A DNA stretch of 60,939 nt from Neomicrococcus aestuarii (GCF_014201135.1 NZ_JACHDR010000002.1:1-60939), one strand, 5' to 3'; positions 1-7,568 are shown, counted from the stretch's first letter. The notes: generated by a model not told the origin, from the sequence alone. Numbers and translations are program-made.

Positions 1-1009
1 GGTTCTCGTCCTGACAGCCGGCACCGACGCGAACGGCCAGCCACTCAACGGGTGCTCCCCTACCAGCCAAGCCCGCCCAGGCATCCCCGAGCAGTACAGA
101 GATGCCATTAACGTGGCCGCCAAAACCTCCGGACTGCCCGCGGAACTGCTCGCAGCTCAAATCAAAGCGGAATCTAACTGGGACCCCACAGCTACCAGCC
201 CTGTCGGAGCACGCGGCCTGGCGCAATTCATGCCAGCAACGTGGGCTCAATACGGACAAGGTAAAGACATCCTCGACGGCAACGCTGCCATCGACGCCCA
301 GGGCCGCTACATGAAAGACCTTCTCGATGCTGTGTCCTCAATCGCCACCAGCGATAAAGAACGCATCGACCTCGCCCTCGCTGCCTACAACGCCGGCATC
401 GGCAACGTCCAAGCAGCCGGCGGAATCCCGCCCTTCCCTGAAACCATCGCCTACGTCAAGCGCATCAATGCCAGCGCTCAACTCGACTACTCCGCAGACT
501 GCACGCCACTGGGCGGCTCCACCATTGGGGAACTCGGCTCAGGACAATGGACTCATCCACTTTCAGGCGCGCAGCTCACGAGCACTTTCGGGTTCCGGGG
601 CTGCATCGGAGGACTCTCCTGTATTGGCGACATCGCCAACCATCGCGGAGTTGATTTCTCCACCGGCGGCGGAGGAACCGTCGTCGCGCCCGCAGATATG
701 CGCATCACCGTTGCCGAAGCAGGCCAAGGATGGAAATCCGGATACGGCACCTACATCATCGGCCGACAAACCGAAGAACCCGGTTTGATCTTCGAATTCC
801 ATCACTGTGTCGACGGCTCTCTCAAAGTCGCACCTGGTGACACCGTTGCAGTAGGCACTCCCCTCTGCGTGGAAGGCAACACCGGAAACTCAGCCGGCGC
901 TCACCTGCACTTCCAAATCGGTGACCCCAAAGCCAGCGACACCGAACCGACCCGACTGAACGCCATCGACCCACTACCGATCCTTCGCCAGAAAGGAATC
1001 ATCCAGTAA
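1..1009 (+). CDS. Transglycosylase/M23 peptidase, conjugation cell-wall enzyme (3' part; starts at 60869)
   Basis: The frame is open from base 2 and carries no start of its own. Bases 60869-60939 plus base 1 supply the first 24 codons in the same frame, so the whole protein has 359 residues. It begins with a hydrophobic segment, then a lytic transglycosylase (SLT) domain with the catalytic Glu in IKAESNWDP followed by GLAQFMP and AAYNAG. A zinc M23 endopeptidase domain follows, with HRGVD and HLHF as metal and catalytic motifs. Such two-domain enzymes locally open peptidoglycan for Gram-positive type IV secretion (VirB1-like role). It lies 2 bp after the upstream membrane protein gene and shares one base with the next gene (TAATG), so it belongs to the rightward transfer operon. 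Confidence 0.93.
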   Translation, partial: VLVLTAGTDANGQPLNGCSPTSQARPGIPEQYRDAINVAAKTSGLPAELLAAQIKAESNWDPTATSPVGARGLAQFMPATWAQYGQGKDILDGNAAIDAQGRYMKDLLDAVSSIATSDKERIDLALAAYNAGIGNVQAAGGIPPFPETIAYVKRINASAQLDYSADCTPLGGSTIGELGSGQWTHPLSGAQLTSTFGFRGCIGGLSCIGDIANHRGVDFSTGGGGTVVAPADMRITVAEAGQGWKSGYGTYIIGRQTEEPGLIFEFHHCVDGSLKVAPGDTVAVGTPLCVEGNTGNSAGAHLHFQIGDPKASDTEPTRLNAIDPLPILRQKGIIQ

Positions 1010-1563
1010 TGCGTCGCAACCTCATCATCGCCGTACTCAGCCTCGCAGTCATCGCGCTGCTCGTTACTGTTGGCATCAAACTCTTCACCCCGCGCGCGAC
1101 TACGGAAGCCACCACGCTGCCAACTATTAGCCCCACCCAGGCTGCAACCCAAGCACCCACCAGCAGCGCAGCAGAACCAACAAGCCCCACCAGTAAAGAA
1201 CAAGCCGCGCTCCACGCGGCCACCGTCATGAGCACCTGGACTCCAGCCACGGACTTCAACCGCACCGCATCAGAACTACGTGCACGAGATCTCATGACAC
1301 CGGCCCGGGCCAAGAAAGTCCTAGCCCCTGTCCGCCCCGCAACCGGAGAGCAATGGCTCACCGCGGCAGCTGCAAACGCCACTTCAGTACCCACAGCGAC
1401 CCTGAACCGCGCAACCGAGAAGAACCTCACCTCCGTCACCGTGACCTGGATCTGGAAAACCAAAGACGGAAAAGTCCTTGACCTGCCCGCCGAACAACGC
1501 ACCTACTTCTTCCAACTCACCGAAACCACGCCCCACAAAATCACGGACTATGACTATGAATAG
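1009..1563 (+). CDS. Membrane-anchored accessory protein of the transfer operon
   Basis: This 184-residue protein has a short basic N-terminus, one transmembrane helix (about residues 5-24) and a Thr/Ser/Pro/Ala-rich linker to about residue 65. A small globular extracytoplasmic domain follows, ending near DYDYE. Its start overlaps the stop of the transglycosylase gene (TAATG), so the two are translationally coupled. The layout (one helix, low-complexity linker, about 110-residue outer domain) resembles VirB8-like or lipoprotein-like conjugation accessories, but I see no diagnostic motif and give no function. It is the last gene of the rightward transfer operon. Confidence 0.8.
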   Translation: MRRNLIIAVLSLAVIALLVTVGIKLFTPRATTEATTLPTISPTQAATQAPTSSAAEPTSPTSKEQAALHAATVMSTWTPATDFNRTASELRARDLMTPARAKKVLAPVRPATGEQWLTAAAANATSVPTATLNRATEKNLTSVTVTWIWKTKDGKVLDLPAEQRTYFFQLTETTPHKITDYDYE

Positions 1564-1669
1564 CCACGTCAGCGTTAAAAACCACCAAACCTTAGACAAT
1601 CGGTTAAAGGTTGCGACACGCCCCACCAACTCCCCCCACACCCTTTTGTATTTAGATACATTCACGGGT

Positions 1670-1903
1670 ATGACAACGACGGCACAGAAACTCCCGCGAG
1701 GCACTCGCAGAGATTCCATGTCCATGGGATTACTGGTCGAGCGCGCAAACAAAGAAAAATTTGCTGAGATCGCTCGCAACTGTGGCATGACCGCGAGTGG
1801 CTTCTTCGACTACCTCGTCGAGCACATGCCGCTCGACGAAAACGGCCGTCCTGTCTTCATTGACTTGGCCGAAGATGGGAGGCTTCCTCTGGACGCCGCT
1901 TAA
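1670..1903 (+). CDS. Small putative DNA-binding protein
   Basis: A 77-residue protein is read from the ATG at 1670. Longer upstream extensions of the frame run antisense-like through the preceding gene and are unlikely. The basic N-terminus (PRGTRRDSMS) is followed by a helical stretch (VERANKEKFAEIARNCGMTASGF, in part) and an acidic tail. This spacing resembles small plasmid regulators of the ribbon-helix-helix or Arc type. The family assignment is inference. The gene sits alone between the transfer operon and the replication gene and is followed by a perfect 8-bp hairpin, so it may regulate copy number or transfer. Confidence 0.65.
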   Translation: MTTTAQKLPRGTRRDSMSMGLLVERANKEKFAEIARNCGMTASGFFDYLVEHMPLDENGRPVFIDLAEDGRLPLDAA

Positions 1904-1910
1904 CGAGTAA

Positions 1911-1934
1911 GGCCCCACATTTTTCAGTGGGGCC
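1911..1934 (+). terminator. Hairpin after the small regulator
   Basis: A perfect 8-bp stem (GGCCCCAC / GTGGGGCC) closes an 8-nt T-rich loop. It starts 7 bp after the stop of the 77-residue protein. There is no strong T-tract downstream, so termination is probable but not certain. Confidence 0.6.
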
Positions 1935-2035
1935 CGAAGCTCAATATAGATCCCTGATCTGCCGAATAGTTTGGCGACTGGAAGCAGATCAGTTCATAGA
2001 TTCCGACCTCACGGCCGGTCCCTCTTACGTACCTC

Positions 2036-2056
2036 GAAAGGAGGTTCGTGCTTTTG
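2036..2056 (+). promoter_or_regulatory. Ribosome binding site for the replication gene
   Basis: GAAAGGAGG at 2036-2044 is a near-perfect anti-16S match. The GTG at 2048 is only 3 nt away. The in-frame TTG at 2054 is 9 nt away, a better spacing. Either codon could be the true start. Confidence 0.6.
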
Positions 2057-3991
2057 AGTATACCCAAAAGCGCTGTACATGGAACACCCACACTCGGTGT
2101 GGCGTGGCTGTTAACCCAGTACATGAGCCCGCGCGATCGTGTTCGTATCGCGTCCACGGACCCCACCGGGGCTGTTCTTAACGAATACGCGAGCACCTAT
2201 GCGTGCGCTGCAGAACCGCCTCCGACGGTTTGGGCTGTGAACCTCGCAGACGACGACGGACTCTTCCGCCTGATCGCGTTCGATTTCGACGCAGGCCAAG
2301 ACCCAGCACGTGCAGCACACGACGCAGACGGGCTCTCAGAACGGCTCGAACGCCTCGGCATCGAACACGTTCTCTGCGCTTCCGGACCATCCGGTGGCCG
2401 CCATATTTGGCTCAGCCTCGCCGAGCCAGCCACCCCTGATCTGGTCAAAGCGCTCTCCATCGCTGTAAAGCGCGCCTACCCCAGCCTTGACCGCACCCCA
2501 CTAACTAACCCAGCAACGGGCTGCTGTCGCCCACCCGGAGCACCACACCGCAACGGTGGGGTCTCTACCGTGATTCGTGGCCACGAATGGGACCTCGCTT
2601 CCCCGTGGGTTACAGTCTCTCAACTTCTTGAGCTCACCGAAGAGCTCAACCGCGAACACCCCGCCCCCGGAGTCACGCAGATTCGTGCTGAAGCTGGCCC
2701 CTTGCCCGTTGATGCGCAAGGACACCTCTACCTGCCCGGCCCACGCCGAGCTCTCCCCACTGGCAGCCAGGAAGCCCTTAACACCCGGATTGAGGCAACA
2801 CAGGATGCTTCCACGATCCTGTGGACCGTCCTCATCGGTGCAGCTGCCGCTCGCTGGCACTACAACGACGTCCTACAACACCTACGCACCGCGCCAGGAC
2901 TCGAACACGCACGGACCCTGCGCGGCCACACCGCGCACAGCGCACGACGTCAACGCCCCCGCCACGGATCTCAATCCCCCGAAGCAATCCTCGCCGCCGA
3001 ATGGCGCCGGGCAGTCACCCACGTAGCCACCACGCCACGGCAAGCCGGCGAAGACCCCACCTTCGAACCCCGCGCCCAACACATTGCCGAACTCGTAGAA
3101 ACCATCCAAGATCGTGCAACCGCCAGCCCCGGCCGGTGGAACACCGGCGGAGGCCCTGCAGACCGCCGCGTCCTCGACGCGCTCTGCCTCCTGGCACTCC
3201 AAGCCGTTCAACCCATCATCGAAGCAGACATCCGCCGCCTCGCACTGATCACAGGCATCGGCCGAGAAACAGCACGCACCAGCCTCATCCGCCTCTCCCA
3301 AGACGGCTGGATCACCCGCACCGAAGAAGCCAGCGGACCCCACGGCGCAAGCTGGACCATCGACCCCCAGGACACTATCCACAACCAGCCAGACCATACT
3401 CGGCCACAAGCGGTCACACGCGCCGAAGGCGCTGGGGCCGCACACCGTAACCTCCTCCTCACAGAGCTCACCGACAAACTCCACGCCAGCAACCACGACG
3501 CCTTCACAGGCAACGGCAGCCTGAGCTTGCACCTCGGTAACGTCTACGCCCTCGTTGCAGAAGAACGAACCCTCCCCCAGCTCACACGCCTCACAGGACA
3601 AACAACCTTAGAAACCCTCAAAAACCTCTCAGAGCTCCAGTCAGTCCAGCTCATCAAACGCACCATCAACGGATGGACCCAGACCTCTTCCAGGAACCTC
3701 GACCAGCTCGCACGCAACCGAGGCACAGCCGGCCGACTCAACGAGCGAGCCAAAACCTACCTCGCAGAACGAATCCTCTGGGCTTGGTGGCAACAAGAAC
3801 ACCAATGGATGACCACACCCGGCACCAAATCACGCAGAACCCCACTCGGACAAACCACCCTGGCACTCGGCCCGATACTGGATGCATACCCGATCTACCC
3901 ACGCTCAGCACGCCACCGAGCAGACCACCACGCAGCACGCCAAGCACTCAAAGCCGGCGCACTCCAACACCTCATCCCAACAGCCGCCTAA
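2048..3991 (+). CDS. Prim-Pol-like plasmid replication protein
   Basis: The product is 647 residues (start GTG 2048, or TTG 2054). The N-terminal 180 residues carry features of archaeo-eukaryotic primase/polymerases: an aspartate motif (RLIAFDFDAG), a His motif (GPSGGRHIWLS) and a C-rich patch before APHRNGG. The middle is helical. Around residues 370-430 a winged-helix segment (LITGIGRETARTSLIRLSQ) is seen, and a second wHTH-like stretch lies near residue 520. Together with the palindrome clusters directly downstream and the adjacent parAB operon, this fits a replication initiator/primase. Calling it the initiator is inference. A conjugative primase is the main alternative. Confidence 0.7.
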   Translation: MLLSIPKSAVHGTPTLGVAWLLTQYMSPRDRVRIASTDPTGAVLNEYASTYACAAEPPPTVWAVNLADDDGLFRLIAFDFDAGQDPARAAHDADGLSERLERLGIEHVLCASGPSGGRHIWLSLAEPATPDLVKALSIAVKRAYPSLDRTPLTNPATGCCRPPGAPHRNGGVSTVIRGHEWDLASPWVTVSQLLELTEELNREHPAPGVTQIRAEAGPLPVDAQGHLYLPGPRRALPTGSQEALNTRIEATQDASTILWTVLIGAAAARWHYNDVLQHLRTAPGLEHARTLRGHTAHSARRQRPRHGSQSPEAILAAEWRRAVTHVATTPRQAGEDPTFEPRAQHIAELVETIQDRATASPGRWNTGGGPADRRVLDALCLLALQAVQPIIEADIRRLALITGIGRETARTSLIRLSQDGWITRTEEASGPHGASWTIDPQDTIHNQPDHTRPQAVTRAEGAGAAHRNLLLTELTDKLHASNHDAFTGNGSLSLHLGNVYALVAEERTLPQLTRLTGQTTLETLKNLSELQSVQLIKRTINGWTQTSSRNLDQLARNRGTAGRLNERAKTYLAERILWAWWQQEHQWMTTPGTKSRRTPLGQTTLALGPILDAYPIYPRSARHRADHHAARQALKAGALQHLIPTAA

Positions 3992-4033
3992 TATCCCACT
4001 CCCCTAGTCGACCACACACCCACAACAACATTC

Positions 4034-4086
4034 AGACTCTGTTAGTAACAGACTCTGTTAGTCTGTTACTAACAGAGTTACAGACT
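4034..4086. repeat. par/rep palindrome cluster 1
   Basis: Repeated and inverted copies of ACTCTGTTAGT occur here, including two 11-bp arms separated by CTGTT. The site lies 43 bp after the replication gene. It may serve as an iteron/origin element or as a partition-protein site. Related clusters are at 4143, 5334 and 41152. Confidence 0.85.
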
Positions 4087-4142
4087 TCAACGGATGATTC
4101 TGAACTTCCAGAACCGCAGAAATTCAACCGTTTTCAAACTCC

Positions 4143-4196
4143 GACTAACAGACTCTGTTAGTACGTAACTCTGTTAGTCTGTTACTAACAGAGTTA
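4143..4196. repeat. par palindrome cluster 2 (parAB operator)
   Basis: TAACTCTGTTAGT and ACTAACAGAGTTA form perfect 13-bp arms 5 nt apart, preceded by another half-site pair. The cluster ends 30 bp before the parA start, so binding here would cover the parAB promoter. This is the expected position for autoregulation by a ribbon-helix-helix partition protein. Confidence 0.85.
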
Positions 4197-4225
4197 AAGA
4201 GTGGATACTCTCGAGAGGACACAGC

Positions 4226-5149
4226 ATGCCAACAGGACTCGAACGCGTGATCGCGGTCGTCAACGGAAAGGGCGGCGTTGGTAAAACAACCATCACCGCC
4301 AACCTCGGAGGCATGCTCGCCGCCAGCGGCTACAAAGTCCTCCTCATCGACATGGACCCCCAGGGCAACCTCGCCGAAGAACTTGGCTACACCAACGAGG
4401 AAATCAACGACGACGGACTCGGCCTCGCCCAAACCCTCGTCTTCGGTGCCGAACCCTCACGCGCAACTGCCGTCCGCGAGAACCTCGACGTCCTGATCGG
4501 CGGCTCACACCTAGACATGGCAGCCGCCGGCCTCACCACGAAAACCAACAAAGACCCCGACGGTGCTAAAAGATCACTCTCGACACCGCTGCAGAGCATC
4601 GCGCACGAATACGACATGATCATCATCGACTGCCCACCAGGACAGGAGACGCTGCAACAAGCAGCGCTCACCGCATCCCGCTGGGCGCTCATCCCGGTAA
4701 AAACCGATGCGTCATCCCGCAAAGGACTACGTGACGTTGCACGCCGGCTCGAAGCAGTCATTCCCATCAACCCGGACATTGACCTTCTCGGGATCGTCCT
4801 CTTCGGCGTCAACCGATCCGCTAAACGCGTCTCCGAAACCGCACGCGAAGGAATCAAAGCCGAGCTCGGGGACGAAGCGCCCATCTTCGAAACCACCATC
4901 CGTCACGCGGAAGCAGCCGCCCAGGAAAGCCGCGAACGAGGCCTACTGGCCTTCGAACTCGAAGAAGCCGTCCTTGCCGCACCTAAGTGGTACGAAGTCC
5001 TTCGAGGCTCCGCCAATGACAGCGCCGGGCCGCGATCAAAAAGCGCCGTCGGAGTCGCCAGCGACTTCCAAGCACTCGGCGAAGAAATCATTCAACGCAT
5101 CGTTGAAACCGAAAACCAGACCACCAACACCACGGCAGCAGGGGAGTAG
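4226..5149 (+). CDS. parA: ParA-type partition ATPase
   Basis: A 307-residue ParA/MinD-family ATPase. The deviant Walker A KGGVGKTT is at residues 15-22, the A' motif DMDPQG at 42-47, and Walker B is in IIIDCPPGQ. It segregates plasmid copies by dynamic binding to the nucleoid, together with a centromere-binding partner encoded 2 bp downstream. The N-terminus lacks the extra DNA-binding domain of type Ia ParA, which fits a type Ib system with a small partner. The start is supported by GAGAGGAC about 6 nt upstream. Palindrome cluster 2 covers its promoter. Confidence 0.95.
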   Translation: MPTGLERVIAVVNGKGGVGKTTITANLGGMLAASGYKVLLIDMDPQGNLAEELGYTNEEINDDGLGLAQTLVFGAEPSRATAVRENLDVLIGGSHLDMAAAGLTTKTNKDPDGAKRSLSTPLQSIAHEYDMIIIDCPPGQETLQQAALTASRWALIPVKTDASSRKGLRDVARRLEAVIPINPDIDLLGIVLFGVNRSAKRVSETAREGIKAELGDEAPIFETTIRHAEAAAQESRERGLLAFELEEAVLAAPKWYEVLRGSANDSAGPRSKSAVGVASDFQALGEEIIQRIVETENQTTNTTAAGE

Positions 5150-5151
5150 CC

Positions 5152-5652
5152 ATGACAGAGAACAAGCCTTCACGCGGACTCACCAAAAAGCTTGGACATG
5201 TGGCATCGGAATCAAGGAAACCATCGGGTGACCTCGGCATTCTCTTCGCTAAAAATCGAAGCGAGAACGCACCAGCCCCGCAAGAAACACCACAGCCGGC
5301 GGCAATTCCAAAAGCTTCCGAACGTACACCAGGAGTAACAGACTCTGTTAGTAACAGACTAACAGAGTCTGTTACTAACAGAGTTCCGAAGTACCGCCAG
5401 CTCAAGCGTCGAGAAGCACGCATCCATGAAGAACAAGCCGACGAACTCACTCTCATGGCACGCCAGCTCAACATGCAGCGTAAACGCCCCGATGGAACCA
5501 CAGTGGGGGAGCGCATCACCGACAACACCCTCATCCGCGTTGCCATTGACCTACTGCTCAAGCACCGCGAAGAACTCCACGGAACCAGTGAACAAGAACT
5601 AGCGATCAGCCTCGGACTGACGCCACGCGAAGTCCCCAGCCAGGAGAAATAA
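5152..5652 (+). CDS. Small centromere-binding partition protein (ParB-like)
   Basis: A 166-residue basic protein encoded 2 bp after parA. The first 80 residues are probably disordered (Pro/Ser/Thr-rich). The C-terminal half (from about YRQLKRREARI) is helical and contains TLIRVAIDLLLKHRE, resembling the dimerising helices of RHH or actinobacterial plasmid ParB-like proteins. There is no classic Spo0J/ParB HTH. Residues 61-78 (TDSVSNRLTESVTNRV) are encoded by a copy of the same palindrome found upstream of parA, so the coding sequence contains a likely binding site for its own product. A 14-bp terminator follows. Confidence 0.8.
   Translation: MTENKPSRGLTKKLGHVASESRKPSGDLGILFAKNRSENAPAPQETPQPAAIPKASERTPGVTDSVSNRLTESVTNRVPKYRQLKRREARIHEEQADELTLMARQLNMQRKRPDGTTVGERITDNTLIRVAIDLLLKHREELHGTSEQELAISLGLTPREVPSQEK
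5334..5384. repeat. par palindrome cluster 3 inside parB
   Basis: GACTCTGTTAGT and ACTAACAGAGTC are perfect 12-bp arms 5 nt apart, followed by another ACTAACAGAGTT half-site. The cluster lies entirely within the parB reading frame, and its length keeps the frame open. Confidence 0.85.
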
Positions 5653-5670
5653 TCCTGGAAACAGTTCGAG

Positions 5671-5708
5671 TGGGGTGCTCACGCCATAGCGTGAGCACCC
5701 CACCCTTT
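5671..5708 (+). terminator. Terminator of parAB
   Basis: A perfect 14-bp stem (TGGGGTGCTCACGC and complement) with a CATA loop starts 19 bp after the parB stop and is followed by CCCTTTGTGTT. A strong rho-independent terminator. Confidence 0.9.
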
Positions 5709-5734
5709 GTGTTCCCCGCGGAGCTTGCTTGAGC

Positions 5735-5905
5735 GTTGCCCCCTGCACACATTGTGGACGGCCTGAGATTTATTGGGGTCTCCAGCCGACCACAATGTGC
5801 ACAGCGGGACCCATGTCGACCGGCCGCACACACCCCACACCCTCACCACGAGCAGGCACACTTACGGACAAGAGCGCGGGGCATGCACGGACCTCTGACG
5901 AATTA
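5735..5905 (+). repeat. Structured repeat, copy 1
   Basis: About 170 bp are shared with 43330-43500 (opposite strand) and partly with 41511-41610. The core (about 5742-5808) folds as a long imperfect hairpin: CATTGTGG pairs with CCACAATG around an inner GAGA/TCTC stem. A second conserved part contains CACTTACGGACA and GGGGCATGCACG. Copies 1 and 3 both follow a rho-independent terminator. A 67-codon frame (5729-5932) runs through it, but conservation follows the pairing more than the peptide, so I do not call a gene. Confidence 0.75.
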
Positions 5906-5928
5906 GCCGGGGGAGGAAATCCTAGGCT

Positions 5929-6210
5929 TTAGACGGGGGTGATTGAAGACGTCACGGCCCGGAAAGAGCCGCTGTAGAGATTCGGGGAAATGTACCGGCA
6001 GTACTGCAAGTGCGTGACCATTTTGCCCTGCCGCCGCACCTCAGCAACCTTCGCCAGCAACGCCGAGTTGCACATGGACTGAGTTGTTCTCTGAATAATC
6101 CAATACGTAACGGTCGTAGCGGACGCCTGAGTGCCAGCGGCAAACAGTCCTCCAAAAACAAGCATGAGAGCTAGAAAAACACCCGTGAACTTCGATCTAA
6201 CAACAGACAT
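5929..6210 (-). CDS. Small secreted protein of unknown function
   Basis: A 93-residue product from the ATG at 6210, which has AAAAGGGG 8 nt upstream. A GTG at 6219 would overlap that ribosome site and is less likely. The N-terminus is a clear Sec signal peptide: basic start, FLALMLVFGGLFAAG core and cleavage near TQASA. The mature part is about 65 residues with two cysteines (MCNS and QYCRY), suggesting one disulfide. I do not recognise the family. Its ribosome site lies in the arm of a perfect 12-bp palindrome (6219-6250), hinting at translational or operator control. A surface or toxin-like role is only a guess. Confidence 0.65.
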   Translation of the reverse strand: MSVVRSKFTGVFLALMLVFGGLFAAGTQASATTVTYWIIQRTTQSMCNSALLAKVAEVRRQGKMVTHLQYCRYISPNLYSGSFRAVTSSITPV

Positions 6211-6218
6211 CACACACA

Positions 6219-6250
6219 CCCCTTTTAATCCAACGATTGATTAAAAGGGG
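6219..6250. promoter_or_regulatory. Palindrome covering the ribosome site of the secreted protein
   Basis: CCCCTTTTAATC and GATTAAAAGGGG are perfect 12-bp arms with an 8-nt loop. Read on the minus strand, the 3' arm is the AAAAGGGG Shine-Dalgarno of the gene starting at 6210. An RNA hairpin would block translation. As DNA it could also be an operator. Confidence 0.7.
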
Positions 6251-6402
6251 GCTCTACGGCAGGTCAATCTGGTGCACAAGAGCTTTCCCAAATTATTACA
6301 CCGTAAGCAACAATTTCCGTTCGAGATGCATCCAGTGGCCGTTCCGGCTGAGGAAGAACGGATCGACTAACGCATTGCCGTCTAGAGCTAGTTACGTGAA
6401 AG

Positions 6403-6490
6403 CTAACAGACTTATTGGGCGTCCATTGCATGGACGACTGTTAGTGGGCTTACAGCCCACCGGGACCACCTGCGGTGGTCCCTTTCTTTT
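6403..6490 (+). ncRNA. Candidate small structured RNA with three hairpins
   Basis: Three consecutive perfect hairpins with 3-nt loops are present: GTCCAT-tgc-ATGGAC (6421-6435), GTGGGCT-tac-AGCCCAC (6444-6460) and GGGACCACC-tgc-GGTGGTCCC (6462-6482). The last is followed by TTTCTTTTC, a terminator signature. CTAACAG (6403-6409) can also pair with CTGTTAG (6438-6444) around the first hairpin. No gene ends just upstream on this strand, so an independent small RNA is plausible. I see no convincing promoter. Confidence 0.5.
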
Positions 6491-6492
6491 CA

Positions 6493-6709
6493 TTTTTTGC
6501 TGCTGTCCTTCGGAGTTTACGGGCCGCCTCCAATCTCACAAGCCACTGCACACCCTTGCGGGTGTTCCGGGCGAGCTCGCTACGAAAATTTTGGACGCGG
6601 TCACTGCGCTCCCTTATTTCGCCCAAAATTTTCTCCGCTCCCACCCCTGACGGGTTGCTGAGCTTTCCGGTCGACCCCGCTCCATTTCATTTCGCCAGCA
6701 GGCAAAAAA
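6493..6709. repeat. Intergenic element A bounded by TTTTTTGCTGCTG
   Basis: Begins with TTTTTTGCTGCTG and ends with CAGCAGGCAAAAAA, forming near-inverted ends. It shares 22 identical start bases and 17 end bases with element B (19129-19318). The interior is GC-rich with local hairpins and an 11-bp inverted repeat (GAAAATTTTGG at 6584 and its complement at 6623). No coding sequence is supported here, nor in 6251-6402. Confidence 0.55.
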
Positions 6710-6807
6710 CAACTGTGAGTCTTGCAGTGGCTGGTCTGGGACTAGCTGGCAGTGTTGATGCCGGTCGTTCTGCCTGGAGCGTGACTCGAAAAAACAATTG
6801 CCCCTTG

Positions 6808-6917
6808 AGGGTGCGTTTCCCCCGACTTGTCCGCGCTGGGTGGAGCGGCCGGCGTTGACCTGTCCCACGACGGTGGCTTGATTAGAAGCTTGTCCAGCCC
6901 TTCGGGGTTGTGGCTCA
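6808..6917 (+). repeat. 110-bp direct repeat, left copy (IS110 5' end)
   Basis: Shares about 104 of 110 bases with 10739-10848, including GGTGGCTTGATTAGAAGCTT. It lies 94-203 bp upstream of the IS110 transposase start, where a bridge RNA would be encoded. Confidence 0.8.
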
Positions 6918-7010
6918 TCACAGTATTGCCTCGAAGTGACTCCTCCCAGGTCAGTGCCGGTCGCGATGCGGCCAGTCTTGCCCGTTCGAAAAGGAAGGAG
7001 GGTGGCCGCG

Positions 7011-7568
7011 TTGACTATCGTTGCGCAGACCCGCCCATTCGTCATTGGCGTGGACTGCCACGCCCGCACCCACACCTACGCCATCATTGACGCCAGTACC
7101 AGGCGACAGGTCGCGTGCGAGCAGTTCCCGACCACCTCGGCAGGGATTGCCCGGGCACTTGCGTGGGTAGGCCGCCGGTCAGACGGTGATATGTCCTGTC
7201 TATGGGCCGTTGAGGGTATCGGCTCCTACGGGGCGCGCCTGGCCCGGGCAGTAACCGACGCCGGCTACGATGTCGCCGAAGCTCCACGGATGAACGCCCG
7301 GGGGCGCCGGGGGATTGGCAAATCCGACCCGCTGGACGCCGCCGCTATCGGAACCGCAGTTTTGGCGTTGGAGGAGTCCCAGCTGCGAGCCCCGCGCCGG
7401 GCTGAAGGAACCCGTGCCGGACTCAGGATCCTGAGCGCAGCACGGGATCAGCTGACCCGGGAACGAACAGTGAATGTCAATGCACTCATCGCCCTCCTCC
7501 GGGCACATGACCTTGGAATCGACGCCCGTAAACCGCTCGTTCCCGCCCAGATCGCCACGATCACTAGG
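7011..7568 (+). pseudogene. IS110-family transposase, 5' part (interrupted)
   Basis: The start is taken as TTG 7011, 9 nt after AAGGAAGGAGG (the in-frame GTG at 7002 would overlap that site). The 186 residues hold the RuvC-like DEDD domain: D in IGVDCHARTHT, E in WAVEGIGSYG and two D in KSDPLDAAA. The frame is cut after ATITR at 7568 by the inner element. The rest of the protein resumes at 10190. Joined, the enzyme would have 368 residues, usual for IS110. As it stands the gene is inactive. Without excision the frame runs into foreign sequence to 7796. Confidence 0.9.

Noticed and set aside
5729-5932. Frame encoding CTHCGRPE-like peptide in all three structured repeats
   Set aside because: The peptide is shared but the frames begin and end differently, lack good ribosome sites, and the base changes follow hairpin pairing rather than codon positions.
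6614-7075. Antisense open frame upstream of the IS110 transposase
   Set aside because: It runs through the IS110 noncoding end and the 110-bp repeat, with no ribosome site and no family resemblance.
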